Shown here: piece by piece, positions 38,168-45,923 of the stretch
Layout of the letters: every line of letters starts with the position of its first letter
Position numbering within the stretch: position 1 is the first letter of the stretch
Assembly (NCBI GenBank): GCA_963712905.1
Contig: CAVQJU010000011.1
Coordinates: 62,001 to 126,000, forward strand
Source of the DNA: CAVQJU01 sp963712905
GTDB lineage: Bacteria > Acidobacteriota > Vicinamibacteria > Vicinamibacterales > CAVVIG01
Direction: 5' to 3'
DNA: 64,000 bases
Notes under the pieces: model-generated
Databases searched by the model: none
The model's input: only the letters and a program-made list of their open reading frames with translations
Told to the model about the DNA's origin: nothing
Position numbers and translations under genes: made by a program

Positions 38168-38851
38168 TCACACGAGGTCCAGCGTCTGCGTGTCCGTCGC
38201 ATCGGTGAGCCGGCGGAACTGAAGCGACACGGATCCGAGACGGATGCAGGCGCCGTCTCTGAGCGTCACAGGCGCCGTGACTCGCACCCCGTCCGCGAAC
38301 GTGCCGTTCTTGCTGGAGAGGTCGTGGAGCGTCACGGCTGTGTCGGTGACGGTGAGCAGGGCATGACGCCGTGACACCCCGTCGGCGGCGATGCGGAGAT
38401 CCGCAGCCGGATCGGAACCCAGGCGAATGCTGGCGGACGGATCGCGACCGACCACGTTGTCGCCGGCCACGAGCGGCGCGCGGTCATTGTCCGACGCCAG
38501 CCAGCATCGTGCCGCCGCCGCGGAGGTCTCCGGCGTGGATGCTTCCGTCGCCTGCGCCACAAAGGCATATCCGAACCGGTGCAGCGTGCGCACGAACACG
38601 GGTTGGTGAACGTTGTCGCCGAGAACGCTGCGAATTTCAGCGACCAGCACGGCGAGGCTGCCGTCCGACACGAACGTATGAGGCCAGAGCCGCTGATGGA
38701 TGTCGCCTTTGGACATCGCGGCGGGCCGTTCCCGCACCAGCATCGCGAGGAGATCGAACGCCTTGGGCGACAGGCGTACGGGGAGGCTCCCTCTCGACAA
38801 CTGCCGCGCCCCGGCGTCGAGGGTGAATGCGCCGAATGTGAAGCTCGGCAA
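38168..38851 (-). CDS. Winged-helix DNA-binding protein with FHA domain
   Basis: 227 residues. N-terminal OmpR/CadC-type winged helix (about 1-95): FGAFTLDAGARQLSRG, LSPKAFDLLAMLV, LWPHTFVSDGSLAVLVAEIR, and VFVRTLHRFGYAF. C-terminal FHA domain (about 128-215): VVGRDPSASIRL, DGVSRRHALLTV and LHDLSSKNGTFADGV, with the Arg, Ser-Arg-Arg-His and Lys-Asn-Gly-Thr residues that bind phosphothreonine. There is no receiver domain, so phospho-dependent partner binding replaces Asp phosphorylation. It precedes the Ser/Thr kinase in the same operon. Confidence 0.93.
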   Translation of the reverse strand: MPSFTFGAFTLDAGARQLSRGSLPVRLSPKAFDLLAMLVRERPAAMSKGDIHQRLWPHTFVSDGSLAVLVAEIRSVLGDNVHQPVFVRTLHRFGYAFVAQATEASTPETSAAAARCWLASDNDRAPLVAGDNVVGRDPSASIRLGSDPAADLRIAADGVSRRHALLTVTDTAVTLHDLSSKNGTFADGVRVTAPVTLRDGACIRLGSVSLQFRRLTDATDTQTLDLV

Positions 38852-38947
38852 CTTAAGGGAATCCTAATCCTTTCCTGACGACTCTGCCTCGCTGACTGCC
38901 CAGAATCAGCGAGCCGGAACAAACCGCAGCAACGAAAGGACACCACC

Positions 38948-39385
38948 ATGAGATTCATCGCTGGTTTCGCAGTCGCGGCGCTCATCCTGGGCACGGGAGC
39001 CGCCGGGGTATCGGCGTCCTCCGGGAGAGACAGGCGGCTTCGTGTGACGAAGGAATGCTCCGAATACACGTACGCCGCCGGTTCGTTCTGCACGATTACA
39101 TCCTCAAATGTGAGGGCGATTCGTGTTGGATCGAGGGTCTACTACGACCAGGCGGCCGGCATTCCGGCGGGGATGCTGGACAGCAACGTCATCCTCGACG
39201 CCGGGAACGGAGACCGGGCGCTCGGGCGGTGCACGGTTGAGGCGGCCACCGGAGTGGGACTGTGCACGTTCTCCGACGGGACCGGGCGGTTCGCCGGGTT
39301 TCAGGCGCGTATCGACGTGTCGCCCCTGGGCGGCCCGGACTACGCGTGGGACGGGACGTACAGCTGGGGACAGGACAGAGACTAG
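38948..39385 (+). CDS. Small exported beta-barrel-like protein (allene-oxide-cyclase-like)
   Basis: 145 residues, signal peptide (ending GVSASS). Four Cys (ECSEY, SFCTI, GRCTV, GLCTF) can form two disulfides. DSNVILDAGNGDRALGRCTV and GTGRFAGFQARIDVSPLGG followed by DYAWDGTYSW match a small secreted family common in actinobacteria and acidobacteria that is predicted to adopt an allene-oxide-cyclase-type barrel. No enzymatic role is established. GAAAGGA lies ten bases before ATG 38948. Divergent from the winged-helix/FHA regulator. Confidence 0.7.
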   Translation: MRFIAGFAVAALILGTGAAGVSASSGRDRRLRVTKECSEYTYAAGSFCTITSSNVRAIRVGSRVYYDQAAGIPAGMLDSNVILDAGNGDRALGRCTVEAATGVGLCTFSDGTGRFAGFQARIDVSPLGGPDYAWDGTYSWGQDRD

Positions 39386-39395
39386 TCCGGGGCCG

Positions 39396-39535
39396 TCCTT
39401 GGTTCTTGGTGCCCTGTCCGTTCTTGGTCCCCGGTCCACGTCCGCCGGAATTAACGCGCGGACTACGGACAGAGGACGGACCTGGCACCAAGGACGGACC
39501 AAGAACAAGGGACCAAGCCCCGAGGACCAGCGCCG
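39396..39535. repeat. Long imperfect inverted repeat of CTTGGTCC/GGACCAAG motifs
   Basis: The left half holds GTCCTTGGTTCTTGGTGCC and TTCTTGGTCCCCGGTCC. The right half holds GGCACCAAGGAC, GGACCAAGAA and GGGACCAAGCCCCGAGGACC. The motifs also repeat directly within each half. It lies between converging genes, and the VOC gene stops at its right edge. Confidence 0.75.
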
Positions 39536-40459
39536 CTATTGCGGCGCCGGCGCCGCCTGCGTGTTTCGCATCAACTGCGCGAAGTAGTTGGTGATGCCGT
39601 CCGGATCGCCGAGCCAGACGGTCCGCAGGCCGGTGCCGAAGTTGCCGAGAGGCGTCGTGATCGTCACGCCCTGCGCCTTGGCGCGCGCATCCACGAGCAC
39701 GACGTCCGAGATGACGTATTGAATGCCGGCCGTGTAGGTGTTCGCGGGCAGGCCCGTGCCGAACGACCACACGTTCACCGTCATGGTGCCGTGACGGAAC
39801 GGATACTTGGTGACGCCGAGCATCGCCGATTCAACGGGCTTCAGTTCTTCGAGGCCCACGAACTCGCGGTAGAACGCGCGGCTCTTCGTCAGGTCTGAAA
39901 CAGTGAGACCGACCTCGAGCTTCGCGAACGTCTCAGGCGGGGCGCCGGGAGCGACGACGAGCTCCACCCACTGGCTGTCCGGGTCGAGGACCATCGCCCC
40001 GCGGGTTCCGCCCTCACGGGCTTTGAACGCCGGTGCAGGCAGGCCGTGCGACGTGAACCGCGCCGTGAGCGCCGCTTCGTCCGGGAAGAAAAACGTGAAC
40101 ACGCGCAGGCCGGTCGTGTTGCGCACGGCGCCCGACTTGTCCTGGCGTCCAGGCGTCGAACCGGTCAGCTTGATTTCGCTCGTGCCCACCTGGAACCGCG
40201 ACATCTGGTTGCCGCCGGCCATGCCGATGGGGGGCAACGCCTTCAGCCCGAGCACGTCCCCGTAGAACTCCAGCACCTTCGCACGGTCCACGGTGAACCG
40301 GCGAAACACGTTCATGGAAGGCTGCGTCAGCAGCGAGGCGATCGCGACGGGCCTGGCAACATCGTTTCCGGCGGCGCTCTGCGCCGCGGCCCCTGCTGGC
40401 AAGGCCAGGACGGAGATGCCGGCTGCAAGCATCGAGGAGGAAAAGACGCGGGATTTCAT
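39536..40459 (-). CDS. Exported two-domain VOC (glyoxalase/dioxygenase-fold) protein
   Basis: 307 residues with a signal peptide (ending AAAQSA). Two vicinal-oxygen-chelate modules: FRRFTVDRAKVLEFYGDVLG in the first, and GLTVSDLTKSRAFYREFVGL followed by ITTPLGNFGTGLRTVWLGDP in the second. DPDSQWVELVV near 160 and DPDGITNYFAQLM at the end are the typical last strands. Export is unusual for VOC proteins. Metal-binding residues cannot be assigned with certainty; substrate unknown. Confidence 0.8.
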   Translation of the reverse strand: MKSRVFSSSMLAAGISVLALPAGAAAQSAAGNDVARPVAIASLLTQPSMNVFRRFTVDRAKVLEFYGDVLGLKALPPIGMAGGNQMSRFQVGTSEIKLTGSTPGRQDKSGAVRNTTGLRVFTFFFPDEAALTARFTSHGLPAPAFKAREGGTRGAMVLDPDSQWVELVVAPGAPPETFAKLEVGLTVSDLTKSRAFYREFVGLEELKPVESAMLGVTKYPFRHGTMTVNVWSFGTGLPANTYTAGIQYVISDVVLVDARAKAQGVTITTPLGNFGTGLRTVWLGDPDGITNYFAQLMRNTQAAPAPQ

Positions 40460-40488
40460 GAGTGAGACGATATCACGCTCAACTGGGC

Positions 40489-40562
40489 GGGTGGGTCGGG
40501 TGGGCCGGGTGGGTCTGGTGGGCCGGGTGGGCCGGGTGGGTCGGGTGGGTCGGGTAGGTCGG
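40489..40562. repeat. Tandem array of a 9-bp unit (GGGTGGGYC, about 8 copies)
   Basis: Eight consecutive units of GGGTGGGTC or GGGTGGGCC with few mismatches, between the VOC gene start and the CDP-alcohol transferase gene stop. The plus strand is a dense run of G-triplets, so quadruplex formation is possible. Confidence 0.9.
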
Positions 40563-40570
40563 GGTAGGAA

Positions 40571-41692
40571 CTACGAAGCGGCGGGGGTGGCGAACCGGTG
40601 CCGCATCATGGCTTCGATGGGCTTGACGTAGAACAGGAACGTGAGCAAGACGAACGACAGGCAGCCGGCGGCGATCATCGCGTACACCCCGCGCCAGCCG
40701 GTGGCGATCGAAACGATCAGGAACAGCGGCGGCAGGGCCTCGCGTCGGAACATCACGAACACCGCCGCGGCCACGCGCAGAATCCGCGAGCCGGTGGCCC
40801 GGGCCGCGTCGAGCACCGCAAACTCGATCGACCGTGTTTCGACGAAGAAGTGCGGCACGCCCGAGGCCTTGCGCACCATGTGCATCGAGAGGAGCAGCGT
40901 CGCGGGGAGCGCCAGCGCGACGCCGAAGGCCAGCACCGCGCCGCGCGGGCCGATGCCCTGGCGCCACCAGCCCACCATGAGACCGGCGTAACAGAGGCCG
41001 TGGACCGCGTGGTTGAGGAGCGTGTCGAGCTGCTGTCCGCGCGTCGACTCGGAGAGCGACAGCCGCGCCATCTCGCCGTCGATGCCGCCCGTGATCGAAG
41101 CCAGCCACAGGAGCAGCACCCCGACGATCATGGTCTGCTGGCTCGTTTGCGCCATCATCCACGCGCTCATCACCCCGATGACCGCGGTCAGCAGCATCGC
41201 GTGCTTCGCGCTGAGGCCGAGCCACAGCAACACGTAGCTCGCCACGCGGCTCATCCGCCGGTGCACACGCCGCGAGAGCCATCCGTCGGTGGGCTTCCCC
41301 GACTGGCGCAGCAACTCCCGCGCGGACGCACGCCGGGCGGCCGCCGTCGAGACGTCCAGCACCGATCCTGCAGGCACTTTAACCGGACGCGGCAGCCCGA
41401 TTGTGCCCTCGGCCTGCCACGCGAGCGGCTGACGCCTGGGGTGCCAGTCGATGTGCCAGGTGCCTTCGCGCGGCAGGTGCGCGAACACCGATACCGTCAA
41501 CGCGACATCGTCGGGGATCCGGAGCATGCCGGAGAGAAGAGGATTGTGTTTTTCCGCGCGGCGCGCGGCGCGGCGATTGCGTTCGGCAGTCGTCAGGCCG
41601 AGAAAGCGCGGGCCGGGCCCATCGGCGGCGATCTGAATGCGGTCTGTCGCTTGGATGGGTGACAGTCTTCCATAACGATCAGTTGCGAACAA
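40571..41692 (-). CDS. CDP-alcohol phosphotransferase-like membrane protein with altered active site
   Basis: 373 residues. The C-terminal part (about 130-373) has several membrane helices and aligns with the DIPP-synthase-type region (ELLRQSGKPTDGWLSRRVHR). The signature D-x2-DG-x2-AR-x8-G-x3-D-x3-D is present as TGGIDGEMARLSLSESTRGQ then QLDTLLN: the first Asp is Gly202 and the last, catalytic Asp is Asn227. The N-terminal about 120 residues sit where a nucleotidyltransferase is fused in related enzymes, but no nucleotide-binding motif is seen. Could be inactive or catalyse altered chemistry. TTG start uncertain; Met56 is an alternative. Confidence 0.7.
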   Translation of the reverse strand: MFATDRYGRLSPIQATDRIQIAADGPGPRFLGLTTAERNRRAARRAEKHNPLLSGMLRIPDDVALTVSVFAHLPREGTWHIDWHPRRQPLAWQAEGTIGLPRPVKVPAGSVLDVSTAAARRASARELLRQSGKPTDGWLSRRVHRRMSRVASYVLLWLGLSAKHAMLLTAVIGVMSAWMMAQTSQQTMIVGVLLLWLASITGGIDGEMARLSLSESTRGQQLDTLLNHAVHGLCYAGLMVGWWRQGIGPRGAVLAFGVALALPATLLLSMHMVRKASGVPHFFVETRSIEFAVLDAARATGSRILRVAAAVFVMFRREALPPLFLIVSIATGWRGVYAMIAAGCLSFVLLTFLFYVKPIEAMMRHRFATPAAS

Positions 41693-41739
41693 GTGCCAGT
41701 TGCGTACAAGTGCTCGACCTCGTCAATACGCGATTTCGG

Positions 41740-41745
41740 TACAAT
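41740..41745 (+). promoter_or_regulatory. -10-like hexamer TACAAT next to start codon
   Basis: TACAAT ends ten bases before ATG 41756, with no Shine-Dalgarno. Candidate leaderless promoter of the third MBL gene. No convincing -35. Confidence 0.4.
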
Positions 41746-41755
41746 CTCCGCGCCG

Positions 41756-42815
41756 ATGAGGAAAAACTTCAGCGTCAGCGCCACTGAACATCGCGCGACG
41801 TTGCGAGCAGCGGGCCTTCTGGCCGCCGCCGCGGCGCTGGCGTTGTCGGCGTCGGCCGCGATGGGCGCCCAGCAAGGGCGGCCGCAGGCCGGTTCTACGA
41901 GCGCCGCCGCCGTGGAACTCGACGTGCTGCAGGTGCGGCCGAACTTCTACATGATCGCGGGGGCGGGCTCGAACATCGCCGTGCAGATCGGCACTGACGG
42001 CGTCGTGGTCGTGGACGCGGGCCTGGCGGAGCGGGCCGATCAGGTGCTGGCCGAGATCAGAAAACTTACGAAACAGCCGATCCGCTACATCATCGACACC
42101 AGCGCCGACCCCGATCACATCGGCGGCAACGAGAAGCTGTCAAGGGCGGGCGAGTCGATCGTGCCGACCGGCGGTTTGAACAACATGGCGGCGTACGGCG
42201 GCCGTGCACCCGATCCTGGCCGAAGAGCACGTGCAGAACCGCATGAGCGCGCCGACGGGCAAGCAATCGAAGTTCCCGGAAGCCATGTGGCCCACGACGA
42301 CCTATTCGTCGGCGTCGGGCGAGAACCGGAAGGACGTCTTCATCAACGGCGAGGCGGTGCAACTGTTCTACCAGCCGGCGGCGCACAGCGACGCCGACAG
42401 CCTCGTGTTCTTCCGCCGATCGGATGTCATCGTGACCGGCGACGCGTTCGACACGACGCGTTTTCCGGTGATCGACATCGAGCACGGCGGCAGCATCCAG
42501 GGTGTCATCGCGAGCCTGAACCGCGTCATCGAGCTGGCCGTGCCGGCGATCCCGATGGTCTGGCAGGAGGGCGGCACGGCGGTGATTCCGGGCCACGGCC
42601 GCCTCTGCAGCAAGGACGACGTCGTCAACTACCGCGACATGGTGACGATCATCCGCGACATCGTGCAGGATCAAATCAAGAAGGGCATGACGCTCGACCA
42701 GATCAAGAAGGCCAACCCGACGCACGGCTACCGCAAGCGGTTCGGGGCCGAGTCGGGCGAGTGGACGACGGACATGTTCGTCGAGGCGATTTACAAGGGA
42801 CTCAACAGGAAATAG
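41756..42815 (+). CDS. Exported MBL-fold protein with altered metal motif (one frameshift)
   Basis: About 352 residues after removing one C near 42200. Signal peptide to about residue 38 (ASAAMGAQQ). The fold is clear from NFYMIAGAGSNIAVQIGTDG and VVVVDAGLAERADQVLAEIR. However, the HxHxDH motif reads SADPDH (116-121), losing the first two His, while later ligands in QPAAHSDADS, VTGDAF and VIPGHGRLC remain. It may bind a single metal or act differently. Followed by a 9-bp tandem repeat and two exported unknown genes in the same direction. Confidence 0.82.
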
Positions 42816-42850
42816 TCCGAGAGGTCCGAGGGGTCCGAGAGGTCCAAGAG
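42814..42850. repeat. Tandem array of a 9-bp unit (GGTCCGAGA, about 4 copies)
   Basis: Four units GTCCGAGAG/GTCCGAGGG/GTCCGAGAG/GTCCAAGAG in the 40 bases between the MBL stop and the next gene start. No spacers, so not a CRISPR array. Confidence 0.85.
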
Positions 42851-42855
42851 GTTTG

Positions 42856-43638
42856 ATGAGACGGAGTGTGCTGGTGTTCGTGGGAGTGCTGGCGGCCCAG
42901 ATCGGCGTGGCCGGGCAGGCCGGCCGAGGGAATCAGCCCCCGCAGCCGGCGAAGGCGGCGGCGCCGATCGATCTCACCGGTTACTGGGTGGCCAACGTCA
43001 GCGAAGACTGGCGCTGGCGGATGCTCACGCCCGCGAAGGGCGACTACGCGAGCGTGCCTATCAACCTCGAGGGCAGGAAGGCGGCCGATACCTGGGACCC
43101 GTCGAAAGACGAAGCCGCCGGCGAACAGTGCAAGTCGTACGGCGCGCCGGGCCTGATGCGCGCGCCCACGCGGCTGCGGCTTTCGTGGCAGGACGATCAG
43201 ACCCTGAAACTGGAGACCGACTACGGCACGCAGACGCGGCTGCTGCATTTCGGCGAGTGGAAAGCGCCGGCGGGCGAGCCCACGCAGCAGGGCAACTCCG
43301 TCGCCAGCTGGGAAGGGCCCCGGCCGCCGGCGATCAACTCGGCCCCCGGCGCCGTCGACATCCCGCCGCCGGCCGCGAAGTTCGGCAACCTGAAGGTCGT
43401 GACGACGAGCCTGAAGCCGGGCTACCTGCGGAAGAACGGCGTGCCCTACAGCGAGAAGACGACGCTGACGGAATACTGGGACATCGTGAAGGATCACGCA
43501 GGAACGCAGTGGCTGGTCATCACGACCTTCGTGGACGACCCCACGTACCTGCAGACGCGGTGGATCACGAGCCTCAACTTCAAGCGGGAAGCGAACGGGG
43601 CGAAGTGGGATCCCACGCCCTGTTCGACGCGTTGGTGA
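42856..43638 (+). CDS. Exported protein of unknown function (DLxGxW type)
   Basis: 260 residues, signal peptide about 1-20. The mature start IDLTGYWVANVSEDWRWRM followed by KGDYASVPINLEGRKAAD has a close counterpart in the next gene, and the later strands TLTEYWDIV and FVDDPTYLQTRW recall it again. It looks like a lipocalin- or beta-sandwich-type exported family, function unknown. Its stop overlaps the next ATG by one base, so the two paralogues are co-translated. ATG 42856 is used in place of the TTG just before it. Confidence 0.7.
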   Translation: MRRSVLVFVGVLAAQIGVAGQAGRGNQPPQPAKAAAPIDLTGYWVANVSEDWRWRMLTPAKGDYASVPINLEGRKAADTWDPSKDEAAGEQCKSYGAPGLMRAPTRLRLSWQDDQTLKLETDYGTQTRLLHFGEWKAPAGEPTQQGNSVASWEGPRPPAINSAPGAVDIPPPAAKFGNLKVVTTSLKPGYLRKNGVPYSEKTTLTEYWDIVKDHAGTQWLVITTFVDDPTYLQTRWITSLNFKREANGAKWDPTPCSTRW

Positions 43639-44597
43639 TGGTGACGCACATGACGAAACAGTGGCTGGCAGCCGCCGCGGCGGCGGTCGTGCTCGGCCTG
43701 GCCGCGACGCCGGCGTTCGCGCAGGTCGATCTCTCGGGCACGTGGGCCAACCGGATCCACGAAGACTGGATCGAGCGCGCACCCGGACCCGACATCGGCG
43801 ATTACACCGGCATCCCGCTGAACGACGAGGGCCGCGCCCGCGCCGACGCCTACCAGGTGTCGCTGCAGGCGATGCCCGAGCGGCAGTGCATCCTGTACAC
43901 CGCGCAGTACATGGTGATGGGACCGCAGAACCTGCGGATTGTCGCGGACCTCGATCCCATTTCCGGCCGGGTCGTCGCGTGGCGTTTCAGCGGCACGGTC
44001 GACCGTGCGCCCCACACGATCTGGATGGACGGCCGGCCGCACCCGTCGCAGCACGCGCCCCACACGGCGGGCGGGTTCTCCACCGGCGAGTGGCAGGGGA
44101 ACACGCTCGTGGCCTACACCACGCACATGACCGACGACATGGTCTGGCGCAACGGCGTGCAGGCGAGCGACCAGGCCACGATGACCGAGACCTACGTCCG
44201 GCACGACAACACGCTGACGGTGACGATGATCCTCGACGACCCGATTTATTTCGACGAGCCGTTCGTCCGCAGCGCGAGCTTCGTGCTCGATTCGGTCATC
44301 CGCGTGCTGCCGGAGCCGTGCGAGCCGCAGGTGGAGATCACGCGCAAGGAAGGCGACGTCCCCCATTACCTGCCCGGCACCAACCCGTTCCTGAAGGAAT
44401 TGTCGGACGTCTACAAGGTGCCGTACGAGGCCGTCCGCGGCGGCGGCGCGACGCTCTATCCCGAATACCGGAAGAAGCTCAAGGATATCTACGTCCCGCC
44501 GGCGATGTGCACGAAGAACTGCTGCGCGGGCGTTGGCGGCGGCGTGGCCGACCGCGATCAGAACTGCGTCAAGGGCGACCCGGTCGCGAAACCCTGA
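43638..44597 (+). CDS. Exported protein of unknown function, paralogue of upstream gene
   Basis: 319 residues, signal peptide ending TPAFAQ, then VDLSGTWANRIHEDWIERAP and GDYTGIPLNDEGRARADAYQ, a diverged copy of the upstream protein's opening. Further blocks are QYMVMGPQNLRIV, GEWQGNTLVAYTTHM and VTMILDDPIYFDEPF. The C-terminal extension has a Cys cluster (MCTKNCCAGVGGG, QNCVKGD) that could bind a metal. Start at 43638 (overlapping the previous stop) or 43650. Role unknown. Confidence 0.7.
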   Translation: MVTHMTKQWLAAAAAAVVLGLAATPAFAQVDLSGTWANRIHEDWIERAPGPDIGDYTGIPLNDEGRARADAYQVSLQAMPERQCILYTAQYMVMGPQNLRIVADLDPISGRVVAWRFSGTVDRAPHTIWMDGRPHPSQHAPHTAGGFSTGEWQGNTLVAYTTHMTDDMVWRNGVQASDQATMTETYVRHDNTLTVTMILDDPIYFDEPFVRSASFVLDSVIRVLPEPCEPQVEITRKEGDVPHYLPGTNPFLKELSDVYKVPYEAVRGGGATLYPEYRKKLKDIYVPPAMCTKNCCAGVGGGVADRDQNCVKGDPVAKP

Positions 44598-44658
44598 GCC
44601 GCAGCCTCAATATTTTGTCAAAAATTCGCTCATCGGCTGATTTGTTTTCGATCAATCA

Positions 44659-44687
44659 TTGACAGGGTTCGCCCTGTCCGGTACGAT
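44659..44687 (+). promoter_or_regulatory. Sigma-70-type promoter (TTGACA-17-TACGAT)
   Basis: A consensus -35 TTGACA at 44659-44664 and a -10 TACGAT at 44682-44687, separated by 17 bases. The -10 ends ten bases before ATG 44698, leaving a leader of only a few bases. The 60 bases upstream are AT-rich for this genome. Confidence 0.75.
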
Positions 44688-44697
44688 ACACGCCCAT

Positions 44698-45906
44698 ATG
44701 ATCTTCAGAAAACGCGACGCTGGCCGGTATTTGTGTGTACTGCTCCTCTTCGCTGCGGCGGCGTGCAGCACCGCGCCGGCCGGACCCTCCGGCGCGTCAG
44801 GAGGGAGCACCTCGGCGGCGGCGCCGCCAGCCGCGTCGTCGGAGGCCGAGCCGGGCGCCGGCCGTGTCGGCATCGAATCCACCGGATCGATCGCCGCGCC
44901 GCGCCCGGTCGCGCCCGCGACCAATGCCGTGATCAGGAACCAGGACCAGCCCGTCGTCCTCGTCGTCTCGAACGCGGTGGTGACGAAGCCGGGCGGCACG
45001 ACGTACACGTTCGAGGTGGCCACCGACCTCGGGTTCGCGAACAAGGTTCAGACGAAAGACGCGGTGCCCGAGGGCACCGGCACGACGGCCGTGGGGCTCG
45101 ACCTGCTCGCGGCCGGCAGGGACTACTACTGGCACGCGCGCGCGCAGGGCGCGGGCACCACGGGCGTGTTCGGCGCGACGTTCAAGTTCACCGTCGGCCC
45201 GGCCATTACCATCAACGCCCCGGTTCCTATCGCGCCCTTGACCAATGCCAGGACGACCGCGCGGCCCGCTCTGCGCGTGTCCAACGCCGTGCGCACAGGG
45301 CCCGCCGGCGCCATCACGTACCGATTCGAAGTCAGCACGGTGTCGAGCTTCGTGTCGCTCGTGATGACCGGCACCAATTCAGAAGGCATCAACGAGACCG
45401 GGTTCATTCCCCCGACGGATTTGCCTACCACGGGGAACCTGTTCTGGCGCGCCATCGCGTTCGACCTGGCCAACGGCGTGTCGAGCGCGCCGAGCGCGGT
45501 GCAGAGCTTCAGCGCGAGCCCGCCGTCGCAGGCGGAGGCGGTGGCGGCCGAGCTGGGCCAGCCGCTCTGGCCCGGCCAGGTGCCGACGGGCACGGTCGGA
45601 CACGCGACCATGGGTGAGGCGGGTGCGTACGGGGTCGGCTGGAACGTGCAGACGCTGCACTACGCGCCGGCCAACGTGAACTTCCAGAGCCCGGACATGG
45701 AGATGGTCCGGTTGTTCGACCTGCTCGACCGCGGCTTCGATCCGGACGGCGCCGCCGCCTGGATGAATCAGCACGGATACCCGACGCAGGCGCTCTGGTA
45801 TCCGCCACCGGAGAAGGCGGTCATCGGCCTGAGGTACGTGTATATCGCCGCCCGAGGCAAGGTTTCGGTCAACGGGACCTGGGACATCGTGCTGAGGGTC
45901 GAGTGA
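44698..45906 (+). CDS. Lipoprotein with fibronectin III-like repeats
   Basis: 402 residues. The signal sequence ends in a lipobox (LLLFAAAAC, Cys about 23), so the mature protein is membrane-anchored, followed by an Ala/Gly/Ser/Pro-rich tether. Two repeated FN3-like modules: PVAPATNAVIRNQDQPVVLV to HARAQGAGTTG, and APLTNARTTARPALRVSNAV to WRAIAFDLANGVSSAPS. The C-terminal about 110 residues (WNVQTLHYAPANVNFQSPDM, MNQHGYPTQALWYPPPEK) are conserved-looking but unassigned. Likely a surface or periplasmic binding/structural protein. Followed 17 bases later by a barrel gene. Confidence 0.78.
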   Translation: MIFRKRDAGRYLCVLLLFAAAACSTAPAGPSGASGGSTSAAAPPAASSEAEPGAGRVGIESTGSIAAPRPVAPATNAVIRNQDQPVVLVVSNAVVTKPGGTTYTFEVATDLGFANKVQTKDAVPEGTGTTAVGLDLLAAGRDYYWHARAQGAGTTGVFGATFKFTVGPAITINAPVPIAPLTNARTTARPALRVSNAVRTGPAGAITYRFEVSTVSSFVSLVMTGTNSEGINETGFIPPTDLPTTGNLFWRAIAFDLANGVSSAPSAVQSFSASPPSQAEAVAAELGQPLWPGQVPTGTVGHATMGEAGAYGVGWNVQTLHYAPANVNFQSPDMEMVRLFDLLDRGFDPDGAAAWMNQHGYPTQALWYPPPEKAVIGLRYVYIAARGKVSVNGTWDIVLRVE

Positions 45907-45923
45907 TTTCCCTGGAGACACGA

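Noticed and set aside
38128..38202. Longer N-terminus of the Ser/Thr kinase from 38202
   Set aside because: The extra 24 residues are Arg/Thr-rich without family match, run into the upstream gene's 3' end, and the ATG at 38130 starts directly before the kinase domain.
40489..42850. Possible CRISPR arrays at the two short tandem repeats
   Set aside because: Units are 9 bases, directly adjacent with no spacers, and no cas gene is present.
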